DNA of 64,000 bases. Origin: Polynucleobacter sp. 30F-ANTBAC. GTDB lineage: Bacteria; Pseudomonadota; Gammaproteobacteria; Burkholderiales; Burkholderiaceae. The notes beneath the pieces are model-generated. The model made no database searches. It saw only the letters and a list, made by a program, of their open reading frames with translations, and was not told the origin of the DNA. The stretch is taken from NCBI RefSeq assembly GCF_018882385.1, contig NZ_JACVON010000001.1:852942-916941 (forward strand), given 5' to 3'. Below, in pieces: positions 48,992 to 58,334 of the stretch (position 1 is its first letter; every line of letters begins with the position of its first letter). A program made the translations under genes and the position numbers.

Positions 48992-50362
48992 ATGTTTGAA
49001 AAGATCCTCATCGCCAACCGTGGCGAAATTGCTCTACGTATTCAAAGAGCCTGTCGCGAGATGGGCATTAAAACTGTGGTGGTTTTCTCTGAAGCTGACC
49101 GCGATGCGAAGTATGTCAAATTGGCAGACGAAGCTGTTTGTATCGGCCCAGCTCCTTCAGCACTTAGCTACCTCAATATGCCAGCGATTATTTCTGCGGC
49201 TGAAGTAACCGATGCTCAAGCGATTCACCCAGGTTACGGCTTCTTATCTGAAAACGCTGACTTTGCTGAACGCGTAGAAAAATCAGGTTTTGTTTTTATT
49301 GGTCCAACCGCTGAATCGATTCGCTTAATGGGCGATAAAGTATCAGCAAAGCAAGCCATGATCAAATCAGGCGTACCGTGCGTACCTGGTTCAGAAGGCG
49401 CACTTCCTGATAATCCAAAAGAAATTATTGCAACAGCTAAAAAGGTGGGCTACCCAGTCATCATCAAGGCGGCTGGCGGTGGTGGTGGTCGCGGTATGCG
49501 CGTGGTCCATACTGAAGCTCACTTAATCAATGCTGTGAACATGACTCGCGAAGAAGCTGGTCGAGCCTTTGGTAATCCAGAGGTCTACATGGAAAAGTTC
49601 TTAGAGAATCCTCGCCACGTAGAAATCCAAATCTTAGCGGACACCCATAAAAATGCAGTTTATCTAGGCGAACGTGATTGCTCGATGCAACGTCGCCACC
49701 AAAAGGTGATTGAAGAAGCGCCAGCACCTGGCATTGATCGTCGCCTAATTGCAAAAATTGGTGAGCGCTGTGCAGAAGCTTGTCGCAAAATTGGTTATCG
49801 CGGCGCAGGCACATTTGAGTTCTTATACGAAAACGACGAGTTTTATTTCATTGAAATGAACACGCGCGTTCAGGTTGAACACCCTGTGACAGAACTCATT
49901 ACGGGTATCGATATTGTTCAACAGCAAATTCATATTGCTGCGGGTGAAAAACTACCATTCCGTCAAAAAGATATTGAATTCCGAGGTCATGCGATTGAGT
50001 GCCGTATCAACGCAGAAGATCCTGTGAAATTCATGCCAAGCCCAGGTCGAATCTTGTCATGGCATATGCCAGGCGGCCCAGGTGTGCGTGTCGATTCTCA
50101 TGCGTATGCGGGCTATTTTGTGCCTCCAACCTATGACTCCATGATTGGCAAATTAATTACTTATGGTGCAACTCGCGAACAAGCCATTCGCCGCATGAGC
50201 ATTGCCTTATCAGAAGCAGCTGTTGAAGGTATCTTGACCAATATCCCATTGCACCGCGAACTGATGCTCGATCCAAAGTTTGTCGAAGGCGGCACCAGCA
50301 TTCATTACCTTGAGCACAAACTTGAAGAACAAGCGGCATCTCGCCGTGGCAATGTGAAGTAA
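48992..50362 (+). CDS. accC: Biotin carboxylase, acetyl-CoA carboxylase subunit
   Basis: AccC carboxylates biotin on AccB using ATP and bicarbonate. The 456-aa ATP-grasp enzyme has [89 protein letters not shown] and [14 protein letters not shown]. It is complete and lies between accB and prmA. Confidence 0.98.
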   Translation: MFEKILIANRGEIALRIQRACREMGIKTVVVFSEADRDAKYVKLADEAVCIGPAPSALSYLNMPAIISAAEVTDAQAIHPGYGFLSENADFAERVEKSGFVFIGPTAESIRLMGDKVSAKQAMIKSGVPCVPGSEGALPDNPKEIIATAKKVGYPVIIKAAGGGGGRGMRVVHTEAHLINAVNMTREEAGRAFGNPEVYMEKFLENPRHVEIQILADTHKNAVYLGERDCSMQRRHQKVIEEAPAPGIDRRLIAKIGERCAEACRKIGYRGAGTFEFLYENDEFYFIEMNTRVQVEHPVTELITGIDIVQQQIHIAAGEKLPFRQKDIEFRGHAIECRINAEDPVKFMPSPGRILSWHMPGGPGVRVDSHAYAGYFVPPTYDSMIGKLITYGATREQAIRRMSIALSEAAVEGILTNIPLHRELMLDPKFVEGGTSIHYLEHKLEEQAASRRGNVK

Positions 50363-50392
50363 TTAACAGACCCTTCACTTCATAACGCATTA

Positions 50393-51307
50393 ATGGCATT
50401 TCGTGAACTTATCTTTACTGTTTCCGAGGATCTCGCAGAGAACCTTGGAGACGCACTCATGGAATTGGGTGCTTTATCTATTTCAGTTAGCGATGCAGCT
50501 GTTGATACGGAAGAAGAAAAACCTCTTTACGGCGAACCGGGTCTAACCCCCGAAAAAAATGCTTGGGAACAATCTCAAGTAGTTGCTCTCTTTGATGAAA
50601 ATGCTTTAAGTGCCGCTGAGATTTCTTTAGCTTTAAGCGAAGAAGGATTTCAGGTCACTATCCCAACGGAACGAGCTGTTGAAGAGCAAGATTGGGTTCG
50701 CTTAACGCAATCTCAATTTGATCCGATTCAGGTTGGTCAACGCCTATGGGTCGTCCCCTCTTGGCACGATGCTCCTCAAGATCCCAATGCAGTTTGTCTT
50801 GCGGTAGACCCTGGTTTAGCTTTTGGTACGGGCAGTCATCCAACCACCAAACTATGCATGCAGTGGCTAGAAGAGCATGAAGGCTTAAGTGAAAAAACCT
50901 TACTTGATTACGGATGTGGCTCTGGCATCTTAGCTATTGCGGCCAAGCGCTTGGGCTGTGGTCCTGCCATAGGTGTTGATATTGACCCTCAAGCAGTTAG
51001 CTCCGCTAAAGACAATGCCATACGCAACGAAGTGACGGTTGATTTTTATTTACCTGAAGAAGACACAACTGACAGCCAACATGATGTTGTGGTCGCTAAT
51101 ATCCTAGCCAATCCACTACAAGTTTTAGCCCCCGCTCTTTGTCAGCGTATCGCGCCTGAAGGTCACATTGTGTTATCAGGCATTTTGGCAAGACAAGCAG
51201 AAGAAGTAATTGAAACCTATAAACCGTGGCTAACGCTCCATGTTTGGCGAGAGCATGATGGCTGGGTTTGTCTAACCGGTCAGCTCAAAAAAAAACTCCT
51301 GAATTAA
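50393..51307 (+). CDS. prmA: Ribosomal protein L11 methyltransferase
   Basis: PrmA methylates L11 at several lysines. The 304-aa protein has an N-terminal substrate-binding region (MAFRELIFTVSEDLAENLGD) and a Rossmann methyltransferase domain with DPGLAFGTGSHPTTKLCMQW, DYGCGSGILAIAAKRLGC, GVDIDPQAVSSAKDNA and VVANILANPLQVLAPAL (NxL/PP-like catalytic region). It follows accC by 30 bp, a conserved order. Its end overlaps the start of the next gene by 40 bp. Confidence 0.96.
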   Translation: MAFRELIFTVSEDLAENLGDALMELGALSISVSDAAVDTEEEKPLYGEPGLTPEKNAWEQSQVVALFDENALSAAEISLALSEEGFQVTIPTERAVEEQDWVRLTQSQFDPIQVGQRLWVVPSWHDAPQDPNAVCLAVDPGLAFGTGSHPTTKLCMQWLEEHEGLSEKTLLDYGCGSGILAIAAKRLGCGPAIGVDIDPQAVSSAKDNAIRNEVTVDFYLPEEDTTDSQHDVVVANILANPLQVLAPALCQRIAPEGHIVLSGILARQAEEVIETYKPWLTLHVWREHDGWVCLTGQLKKKLLN

Positions 51308-51888
51308 CCCAAAGCTCTCATGTGGTTAAAGCCAGCTCTCGCTGGTTAAAAATTTCAACAGCTCTTCTTTTGGTATTTTTAGTATTTGCTCAAATCAGCT
51401 ATCTTGGTAGAAACACAATTCACCACATAATTGCCAAAGCGCCTCCAAGTATCCAAGAGCCCGCTAGACTGGCATTTTCAACAATCGATCGAGCCATATG
51501 CCAGTTATTGCCTTGTCATGATGAGGCCCTACGTGATTTTTCAGCATGGTCAATTGAGTTTGCCCATTTAGAAATTGACGCTTCAAAAGATAAGGAGACG
51601 TCCTCCGTCACAGGTCTTCTTAAACTTCAAATCAGAAACCAACTGAATAATCCTGTGATCTGGCCCTCTGTTATTTTGTCGATTACAGATATCAATGATG
51701 CTTTGATTGGTGAAATTCTTCTGGAACCTCAAGACTGGTTGCCGAAGGACGCCAATCTATCGGCATTGGAAGAAGTCAGAGCATCTCCCTTGCAAGAAGT
51801 AGCGAGCAATCTACCTCTTTCCTTACCCGAAAGTGCTGCCGGCTATCGTGTTCGATTAAGCTATAGCCCCAAAACACTCCCTCATTAA
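51268..51888 (+). CDS. DUF3426 membrane protein without an N-terminal zinc ribbon
   Basis: This 206-aa protein has one membrane helix (about 28-48, KISTALLLVFLVFAQISYLG). A periplasmic DUF3426 domain follows: AFSTIDRAICQLLPCHDEAL, FAHLEIDASKD, LKLQIRNQLNNPVIWPSVIL, EILLEPQDWLP and a C-terminal YRVRLSYSP strand. Relatives usually carry a zinc-ribbon domain ahead of the helix; here only about 27 residues precede it, and no ribbon is encoded upstream. The start is a TTG at 51268 within prmA. The function is unknown. Confidence 0.75.
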   Translation: MSNRSAQKKTPELTQSSHVVKASSRWLKISTALLLVFLVFAQISYLGRNTIHHIIAKAPPSIQEPARLAFSTIDRAICQLLPCHDEALRDFSAWSIEFAHLEIDASKDKETSSVTGLLKLQIRNQLNNPVIWPSVILSITDINDALIGEILLEPQDWLPKDANLSALEEVRASPLQEVASNLPLSLPESAAGYRVRLSYSPKTLPH

Positions 51889-51910
51889 TCACTTAACCTT
51901 TGGAAAAATT

Positions 51911-52870
51911 ATGTCTAGCTTAATTTGCGGCTCAATCGCTTACGACACCATCATGTCTTTTGAAGGTCGCTTTCAAGATCAAATCTTGGCTGACCAAATC
52001 CATATTCTGAATGTGGCATTTTTGGTACCCAGCATGCGCCGAGAGTTTGGCGGATGTGCCGGCAACATTGCGTATAACCACCGACTATTAGGTGGAGACC
52101 CTGTGATTATGGCAACCGTCGGCGGTGATGCAGGCCCTTATTATGATCAATTGGCTAAATACAAGATCACAGCAGATCATATTCGTGAGATCCCTACTGC
52201 TTTCACTGCTCAAGCCATGATCACCACGGATCGTGACAATAACCAAATTACAGCGTTTCACCCTGGTGCCATGGGTGAATCACACCTGAATATTGTGGCT
52301 GATGTGCTAGCTCATCGACAGGCTAAGAATTTAAGCCAACCTAAGATTGCAATTGTGGCGCCCGATGGCAGGCAAGGTATGGTTGAACACTGCCAGCAAT
52401 TAGCCGATGCTCACATCCCTTTTATCTTCGATCCAGGTCAAGGCTTACCGATGTTTGATGGTCAAGAACTTCTAGGCTTCATCGAACAAGCAACCTACGT
52501 TGCCGTAAATGACTACGAAGGTGAGATGCTCTCAAAACGGACAGGCTTAACACTCCCACAAATATCAGAGCGTGTAGAAGCCTTAATTGTCACCAAAGGT
52601 GCCCAAGGTGCAGAAATTCATGCCAAAGGTCAAAAATATGACATTCCAGTAGTGCCCGTTAACCAAGCAATAGATCCAACTGGGTGTGGTGATGCTTTCA
52701 GAGGCGGATTATTATTCGGCTTGGAACAAGGTTTTGATTGGGAAACAACTGGCAGATTAGCTAGTCTGATGGGCTCTATCAAAATTTCCAGCCAAGGTCC
52801 GCAAAATCACGAGCCCAGCCAAGCAGAGATTCAAGCACAATTTAAACAAGCCTTCGCCTATAGCTATTGA
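51911..52870 (+). CDS. PfkB-family carbohydrate/adenosine kinase
   Basis: This 319-aa ribokinase-like enzyme has the N-terminal SLICGSIAYDTIMSFEGRF, the substrate-site FGGCAGNIAYNHRLLGGDPV and the C-terminal PfkB signature NQAIDPTGCGDAFRGGLLFG with the catalytic Asp. It resembles the adenosine kinase-like branch of the family common in betaproteobacteria; the sugar or nucleoside it uses is uncertain. It follows the DUF3426 gene by 22 bp and ends before a strong terminator. Confidence 0.9.
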   Translation: MSSLICGSIAYDTIMSFEGRFQDQILADQIHILNVAFLVPSMRREFGGCAGNIAYNHRLLGGDPVIMATVGGDAGPYYDQLAKYKITADHIREIPTAFTAQAMITTDRDNNQITAFHPGAMGESHLNIVADVLAHRQAKNLSQPKIAIVAPDGRQGMVEHCQQLADAHIPFIFDPGQGLPMFDGQELLGFIEQATYVAVNDYEGEMLSKRTGLTLPQISERVEALIVTKGAQGAEIHAKGQKYDIPVVPVNQAIDPTGCGDAFRGGLLFGLEQGFDWETTGRLASLMGSIKISSQGPQNHEPSQAEIQAQFKQAFAYSY

Positions 52871-52940
52871 TTGATCTGTGGTGCCTTTCTCAAGGGAGGC
52901 ACTTAGCAATAGGCTACCCCTAAAAATATAGACAAGAAAA

Positions 52941-52972
52941 AACCCGCTAAGGCAATTAAGCTTTAGCGGGTT
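52941..52972. terminator. Bidirectional terminator between the PfkB kinase and the histone-like gene
   Basis: AACCCGCTAA and TTAGCGGGTT pair across a 12-nt loop. A-rich sequence lies to the left and TTTGATT to the right, between convergent genes. Confidence 0.85.
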
Positions 52973-53004
52973 TGATTCCCTTCAGGAATCAGTCCCTAAT
53001 TAGA

Positions 53005-53133
53005 TTAAGGACGTGAACCTGTTGGGAAAGGCCAAGCAGCTGCTGGATTTAATACTGTCTTTGCTGTTGAAGCAGAGGCAGCTTTAGCAACTGGCTTTTT
53101 TGCTGCTGGTTTTTTAGCAGCAGGCTTACTTAC
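53005..53133 (-). other. -1 frame C-terminal extension of the histone-like gene
   Basis: This stretch lies directly downstream of the 0-frame stop and is open for 42 codons. It begins [20 protein letters not shown] and ends TVLNPAAAWPFPTGSRP. It is reached by a -1 shift at A AAA AAG (complement near 53133-53139), or if the A9 run contained one more A. A small stem TGCTGC/GCAGCA starts 10 nt after the heptamer. The tryptophan-containing tail is unlike chance sequence. From memory, histone-like proteins of Burkholderiaceae have a similar ending, which needs a database check. Confidence 0.8.
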
Positions 53134-53480
53134 TTTTTTTTTACTACTTTTTTAGCAGCTTTTTTTGCAGCAGGCTTTTTAGCAGCTACTTTTTTAGCAG
53201 CAGGCTTTTTAGCAGCTACTTTCTTAGCAGCAGGCTTCTTAGCAGCTACTTTCTTAGCAGCAGGCTTCTTAGCAGCTACTTTCTTAGCAGCAGGCTTCTT
53301 AGCAGCTACTTTTTTAGCAGCAGGCTTCTTAGCAGCTACTTTTTTAGCAGCAGGCTTCTTAGCAGCTACTTTTTTAGCAGCAGGCTTCTTAGCAGCTACT
53401 TTCTTAGCAGCTGGTTTCTTAGCAGCTACTTTTTTAGCAGCTGGTTTCTTTGCAGCAGGTTTTTTCTTGGCGATTGCCAT
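53130..53480 (-). CDS. Lysine/alanine-repeat histone H1-like DNA-binding protein (0-frame product)
   Basis: The protein is almost entirely [10 protein letters not shown] repeats (30-bp DNA unit) after [12 protein letters not shown], 116 aa in the 0 frame. Such very basic tails bind and compact DNA like eukaryotic H1 and related bacterial HctB/AlgP proteins. The ATG complement at 53478-53480 is preferred to an ATG five codons upstream. The 0 frame ends KKVVKKK-stop at a run of nine A residues (plus-strand T run 53134-53142). The -1 frame continues with 42 more codons (to 53005) that keep the repeat and end TVLNPAAAWPFPTGSRP. The real product may therefore be 158 aa by frameshifting, or the gene has a homopolymer indel. 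Confidence 0.88.
   Translation of the reverse strand: MAIAKKKPAAKKPAAKKVAAKKPAAKKVAAKKPAAKKVAAKKPAAKKVAAKKPAAKKVAAKKPAAKKVAAKKPAAKKVAAKKPAAKKVAAKKPAAKKVAAKKPAAKKAAKKVVKKK
53151..53478 (-). repeat. Roughly ten tandem 30-bp coding repeats ([10 protein letters not shown])
   Basis: The unit CCTGCTGCTAAGAAAGTAGC-like DNA recurs with silent changes (AAG/AAA, GCT/GCA). The copies are nearly identical at amino-acid level, so recombination could change copy number, and short-read assembly could collapse it. Confidence 0.9.
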
Positions 53481-53495
53481 ATTAAACTCCTTCAC

Positions 53496-53836
53496 GTGAG
53501 AGTGATTTAATTACATTACTGATTAAAGAAACCCGACCACACCAATTTCGTGTGAGCGAGCCATTCATCGGCGCGCCACTCACTACACGTCGCACGCTAA
53601 TGAATCTTGGAAAAAAAGCCGTGACCTCTGCAGGTGACGGCTTTTTAAATACGTATGAAGAACGTTTAGAACTATCAAAAGAAATAGATAACAACTTACT
53701 CCGATGACTCAGAGTATTTAATTTATTCACGCGTTGTTGGCTACTACTTATCAACAGTTTTTTCTCCTAGTGTTTCTATAACTTTCGTGATAGTACAACT
53801 TAAGAGAAGCGTTGTCATTAAATATTTTAAAAAAAT
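53496..53836. other. Intergenic region between the histone-like gene and nrdB
   Basis: About 340 bp holds the nrdB terminator (53613-53646) and the presumed promoter of the histone-like gene on the minus strand. An open frame of about 90 codons at 53482-53754 shows no recognisable protein features, spans the terminator and is not accepted as a gene. Confidence 0.6.
53613..53646 (-). terminator. Terminator downstream of nrdB
   Basis: AAAAAGCCGT and ACGGCTTTTT are joined by an ACCT/AGGT inner stem with one mismatch and a CTGC loop. It lies about 190 bp after the nrdB stop and looks bidirectional. Confidence 0.8.
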
Positions 53837-55027
53837 TTACTCCCAGTTCAACGCGCCACCAGTTTGATATTCAATAACGCGAGTCTCAAAGAAGTTTCTT
53901 TCCTTCTTCAAGTCGATCATTTCACTCATCCATGGGAACGGATTCTCTTCATTCGGGAACATTGCATCTAAACCAATTTGCATGCAACGACGATTACAAA
54001 TGTAACGCAGGTAACCTTTGAACATTGGAGCGTTCAAACCCAGAACCCCTCTAGGCATGGTGTCTTCAGCGTAACGGTACTCAAGTTCAACTGCCTGCTC
54101 AAATAAACTACGCAACTCTTCTTTGAACTCAGCAGTCCACAATTGTGGGTTCTCAAGTTTGATCTGATTGATCATGTCGATACCAAAATTGCAGTGCAAT
54201 GATTCATCACGCAAGATGTACTGATACTGCTCAGCAGCACCGGTCATTTTATTTTGACGACCCATTGCCAAGATTTGCGTAAAACCAACATAAAAGAACA
54301 AACCTTCCATGATGCAAGCAAATACGATCAATGAGCGAAGCAACTTCTGATCATTCTCTAAAGTGCCTGTTTTGAATGAAGGATCTGTCAAAACATCAAT
54401 GAATGGGATCAAAAACTCATCTTTAGCGCGAATCGAAGGTACTTCATGATAAGCATTGAAGATTTCAGCCTGGTTTAGGCCCAATGATTCCACAATATAT
54501 TGGTATGCATGAGTATGAATCGCCTCTTCAAACGCCTGACGCAACAAATATTGACGGCATTCTGGAGCTGTAATCTGACGATAGGTACCTAAAACGATGT
54601 TGTTGGCCGCTAAAGAGTCTGCTGTTACAAAGAAACCTAGATTTCGCATGATGATGCGACGCTCGTCATCGGTTAGACCATTAGGATCCTTCCAAAGAGC
54701 GATATCTCGCGTCATATTGATCTCTTGTGGCATCCAGTGATTGGCACAACCTGCCAAATACTTCTCCCAAGCCCATTTGTATTTAAATGGCACCAATTGG
54801 TTCACATCCGTTGAACCGTTAATGATGCGTTTATCCGCCACGTTGACACGGCGCGCAACTGCATCTTCAGGATCAATCGTGGCTGAAGGTGCAGAAGCAG
54901 ATGACATTGGCATCGGCATTGGGCGATTCGGCAATAAACTGCTTTCCATCGCAGCACTTGGTGTTGTCACGGGTGCTGGTTGATTAAGCGTTGCCGCTGC
55001 GGGGGTTTCTTCTTCCCAGGTCAACAT
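53837..55027 (-). CDS. nrdB: Ribonucleoside-diphosphate reductase beta subunit (class Ia)
   Basis: NrdB holds the diiron-tyrosyl radical cofactor. The 396-aa protein has a variable Ala/Pro-rich N-terminus (about 1-60), then [20 protein letters not shown], the iron-ligand helices ([40 protein letters not shown]) and a C-terminal tail with [18 protein letters not shown]. It lies 56 bp downstream of nrdA. Confidence 0.96.
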   Translation of the reverse strand: MLTWEEETPAAATLNQPAPVTTPSAAMESSLLPNRPMPMPMSSASAPSATIDPEDAVARRVNVADKRIINGSTDVNQLVPFKYKWAWEKYLAGCANHWMPQEINMTRDIALWKDPNGLTDDERRIIMRNLGFFVTADSLAANNIVLGTYRQITAPECRQYLLRQAFEEAIHTHAYQYIVESLGLNQAEIFNAYHEVPSIRAKDEFLIPFIDVLTDPSFKTGTLENDQKLLRSLIVFACIMEGLFFYVGFTQILAMGRQNKMTGAAEQYQYILRDESLHCNFGIDMINQIKLENPQLWTAEFKEELRSLFEQAVELEYRYAEDTMPRGVLGLNAPMFKGYLRYICNRRCMQIGLDAMFPNEENPFPWMSEMIDLKKERNFFETRVIEYQTGGALNWE

Positions 55028-55083
55028 AATTTGTTCTCCATTTATTTTGTGTATTGCTTTTATTTATCCGTTAATCATACGAC

Positions 55084-58035
55084 TTATTGGCAAGCTTCGC
55101 ATTCATCAAAGCCAGCATCGCCTGGACGCATCGTACAAACCGGACCATCCGCCTCAGCAGCTGCAGCTGCAGCCGCCGCGGCTAAAGTTGGGTCACCGTT
55201 TGAAACAGCATTCAAGGCACCGCCTTTAACCGTTGACTTCTCAACGTGAGTGGCAGAAATCGTACGCAAGTAGTAAGTCGTTTTTAATCCACGCAACCAA
55301 GCCAACTTGTAGGTGTCGTCCAACTTCTTACCAGAAGCGCCAGCCATGTAAATATTGAGTGACTGAGCCTGATCGATCCATTTTTGACGACGTGACGCAG
55401 CTTCCACCAACCACAAAGGCTCAACTTCGAATGCGGTGGCATACAAAGCACGTAAATCTTGTGGAATACGATCAATTTTTGACAATGAACCATCAAAATA
55501 CTTCAAATCAGCAATCATGACTTCATCCCAAAGACCACGAGCCTTCAGATCGCGCACCAAATAGTCATTAACCACTGTGAACTCACCTGAAAGGTTAGAT
55601 TTCACAAAAAGGTTTTGATAGGTTGGCTCAATACAAGCTGAAACACCAATAATGTTTGAAATGGTGGCTGTTGGAGCAATCGCTACGCAGTTGGAGTTAC
55701 GCATACCGAACTGTTTGATGCGATTACGCACCATTGTCCAATCCATCTTAGAAGACATATCCACCTCAACATAGCCACCGCGCTCTTGCGCCAATAGCTT
55801 GACTGAGTCTTGTGGAAGGATGCCCTGATCCCATAATGAACCCTTGTAAGTCTGGTAAGTGCCACGCTCTTCGGCCAACTCTGTTGATGCAAGATAAGCG
55901 TAGTAACAAACAGCTTCCATTGACTCATCAGCAAACTGAACAGCTGCATCACTCGCGTAGGGGATACGCAACATATGCAAGCAATCCTGGAAGCCCATAA
56001 TGCCCATACCCACTGGACGGTGCTTCATATTTGAATTACGCGCCTTAGCAACAGCGTAATAGTTAATATCAATCACATTGTCCAACATGCGCATCGCTGT
56101 ACGGATCGTTTTCTGTAATTTCTCATGATCCAGAACCAATTGACCATTCGCATCTGTCTTCATATGAACTGTTAAGTTCACAGAACCTAAGTTACAAACC
56201 GCGATCTCTGACTCATTCGTATTCAAAGTAATCTCTGTACACAAATTAGATGAGTGAACAACGCCAACGTGCTGCTGTGGGCTACGAATGTTGCATGGAT
56301 CTTTGAACGTGATCCATGGATGGCCTGTTTCAAACAACATGCCCAACATCTTGCGCCACATATCGAGTGCATTAACTTTCTTAAATGGCTTCAATTCACC
56401 ATTGGCTGCCTTTTGCTCGTAAGCAATATAGGCTTTTTCAAAGTCAGCACCAAACTTATCATGCAAGTCTGGGCAAGTTGATGGTGTGAATAATGTCCAC
56501 TCACCGTTTTCCATCACTCGCTTCATGAACAAGTCAGGAATCCAGTTCGCAGTGTTCATATCATGCGTACGACGGCGATCATCACCTGTGTTCTTACGCA
56601 ACTCTAGGAACTCTTCCACATCCAAGTGCCATGTTTCCAAATAGGCGCAAACAGCACCTTTACGCTTACCACCTTGATTCACAGCAACAGCCGTGTCATT
56701 CACCACCTTCAAGAATGGCACAACACCTTGTGACTTACCGTTAGTACCTTTGATGTGACTGCCCAAAGCACGTACGCTTGTCCAGTCATTGCCCAAACCA
56801 CCCGCAAACTTAGATAACAAGGCGTTTTCTTTCAAACCCTCGTAGATACCATCCAAGTCATCTGGAATAGTCGTTAGGTAGCAGCTTGATAGCTGTGAAC
56901 GTAATGTTGCTGAGTTAAATAATGTTGGCGTGCTAGACATGAAATCGAATGAAGAAAGGATTTCATAGAACTGGATAGCGCGCTCTTCACGGTTAACTTC
57001 ATTTAAAGCCAAGCCCATTGCCACACGCATAAAGAAAGCCTGAGGCATTTCGATACGGTGATCTTCAATGTGCAAGAAATAACGGTCATACAAAGTTTGT
57101 AGGCCCAAGTAGTTGAACTGTAGATCACGATCGGCCTTCAATGCGGCGCCCAACTTAACCAAATCAAATGTTAATAACTTTTGATCCAATAACTCAGCAT
57201 CCACACCTTGCTTGATGTATTGCGGGAAATAAGTCACATATTCAGCTGCCATGGCACCTTGTGGCACTTCGCGACCTAAAATCTCTTTACGAATTGTGTG
57301 CATCAAAATACGTGCAGTCACTTGGCTGTACGCTGGATCTTTTTCAATCCAAGTACGTGATGCCAAGATAGCTGAATCGTAAACTTGTGCCATTGGCACG
57401 CCTTCATACAAATTCTTAATTGTTTCTTGAATGATTGGCTCTGCATTAACAGCACTACCTAAACCTTCACACGCAGCCTGAATCACCATTTGCAAGGCAA
57501 CCATATCCAAAGGCTTGATCACACCGTTATCACTGACATTGATTCCTGGGTGATCCATCACTGGTGCAACAGGTGCTGCCGCTACTTGTGCAGCGCGCTC
57601 TTGATTGCGCTTTTCACGATAAAGAACATAAGCTCTTGCTACATTGTGCTCACCACTACGCATCAAGGCTAATTCAACTTGATCCTGAATATCTTCAATG
57701 TGGAATGTGCCACCGTTAGGACGGCTACGCAACAATGCGCGCACAACAACTTGTGTTAATTGCTCCACTTGTTCACGAACGCGTGCTGATGCAGCACCTT
57801 GACCACCGTTTACAGCTAAAAAAGCTTTGGTCACTGCAATTGCAATTTTGGATGGCTCAAATGAAACAACTGAGCCATTACGTCGAATAATTTTGTAATC
57901 AGACAATTGTGTGGCTTGAGTACCGCCCACTCCACCAGCAACAAATGCCTCTGATGGGTTTTGGTTAACTTGACCAGGTTGGCCTGCAAATGGGTTGCTT
58001 GTTGCGCCAGTTGCCTGCGGATCTGCGTAGGTCAT
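55084..58035 (-). CDS. nrdA: Ribonucleoside-diphosphate reductase alpha subunit (class Ia)
   Basis: NrdA reduces ribonucleotides to deoxyribonucleotides. The 983-aa protein begins with a low-complexity stretch, then an ATP-cone (KIIRRNGSVVSFEPSKIAIA, about 47-135). The catalytic domain contains SSCYLTTIPDDLDGIYEGLK, NLCTEITLNTNESEIAVCNL, VGMGIMGFQDCLHML and PTATISNIIGVSACIEP. The C-terminus has a run of nine alanines followed by the redox pair in DAGFDECEACQ. An NrdR-box-like palindrome (58121-58136) lies upstream, suggesting NrdR repression when dATP/ATP is high. Confidence 0.97.
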   Translation of the reverse strand: MTYADPQATGATSNPFAGQPGQVNQNPSEAFVAGGVGGTQATQLSDYKIIRRNGSVVSFEPSKIAIAVTKAFLAVNGGQGAASARVREQVEQLTQVVVRALLRSRPNGGTFHIEDIQDQVELALMRSGEHNVARAYVLYREKRNQERAAQVAAAPVAPVMDHPGINVSDNGVIKPLDMVALQMVIQAACEGLGSAVNAEPIIQETIKNLYEGVPMAQVYDSAILASRTWIEKDPAYSQVTARILMHTIRKEILGREVPQGAMAAEYVTYFPQYIKQGVDAELLDQKLLTFDLVKLGAALKADRDLQFNYLGLQTLYDRYFLHIEDHRIEMPQAFFMRVAMGLALNEVNREERAIQFYEILSSFDFMSSTPTLFNSATLRSQLSSCYLTTIPDDLDGIYEGLKENALLSKFAGGLGNDWTSVRALGSHIKGTNGKSQGVVPFLKVVNDTAVAVNQGGKRKGAVCAYLETWHLDVEEFLELRKNTGDDRRRTHDMNTANWIPDLFMKRVMENGEWTLFTPSTCPDLHDKFGADFEKAYIAYEQKAANGELKPFKKVNALDMWRKMLGMLFETGHPWITFKDPCNIRSPQQHVGVVHSSNLCTEITLNTNESEIAVCNLGSVNLTVHMKTDANGQLVLDHEKLQKTIRTAMRMLDNVIDINYYAVAKARNSNMKHRPVGMGIMGFQDCLHMLRIPYASDAAVQFADESMEAVCYYAYLASTELAEERGTYQTYKGSLWDQGILPQDSVKLLAQERGGYVEVDMSSKMDWTMVRNRIKQFGMRNSNCVAIAPTATISNIIGVSACIEPTYQNLFVKSNLSGEFTVVNDYLVRDLKARGLWDEVMIADLKYFDGSLSKIDRIPQDLRALYATAFEVEPLWLVEAASRRQKWIDQAQSLNIYMAGASGKKLDDTYKLAWLRGLKTTYYLRTISATHVEKSTVKGGALNAVSNGDPTLAAAAAAAAAEADGPVCTMRPGDAGFDECEACQ

Positions 58036-58120
58036 AAGACTCCTATCTCTTCTTTATGTGTATTTAATTGGGTAAAACGAGTAATTTTGATTATTTTTCA
58101 ACGGCTATTCACTGCTGAGA

Positions 58121-58136
58121 ACACTACATTTAGTGT
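58121..58136 (-). promoter_or_regulatory. NrdR-box-like palindrome upstream of nrdA
   Basis: Read on the minus strand this is ACACTAAATGTAGTGT, close to the NrdR consensus ACACWATATATWGTGT. It lies about 85 bp upstream of the nrdA start and just downstream of a likely promoter (-10 TATACT, complement 58159-58164; -35-like TTATCA 18 bp further). A second well-matched box was not found. Confidence 0.65.
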
Positions 58137-58281
58137 TTAGCTTGCGACAACGGTACTAAGTATAGGGTATTTATCATGCTTTTGATAAGCATTTTTTACA
58201 AAAAAATACCTATCGAAATCCCTAATTTGGCTAGAAATTTCGCTATTTTTGGCACTTATTTGGGGCTTGCTGGAAATGAAT

Positions 58282-58311
58282 AATAGGTTTGTGAGCACTC
58301 ACAAACCTATT
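58282..58311. terminator. Perfect inverted repeat after ampD
   Basis: AATAGGTTTGTGAG-CA-CTCACAAACCTATT has 14-bp perfect arms and begins 23 bp after the ampD stop on the minus strand. There is no T-run; it is a terminator candidate or a binding palindrome. Confidence 0.55.
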
Positions 58312-58334
58312 GCGGTTTTGCGACTCCAATAAAC

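Noticed and set aside
53151..53478. CRISPR-like regular repeats
   Set aside because: The 30-bp units are contiguous with no unique spacers and encode [10 protein letters not shown] in one frame.
53482..53754. Open frame of about 90 codons upstream of the histone-like gene
   Set aside because: It spans the nrdB terminator and the expected promoter, has no SD or recognisable features, and its end overlaps the start of the histone-like gene.
58176..58198. Plus-strand terminator (ATGCTT-TTGAT-AAGCAT-TTTTTT)
   Set aside because: No plus-strand gene ends before it; it lies within the nrdA promoter region, and the short AT-rich stem is probably chance.
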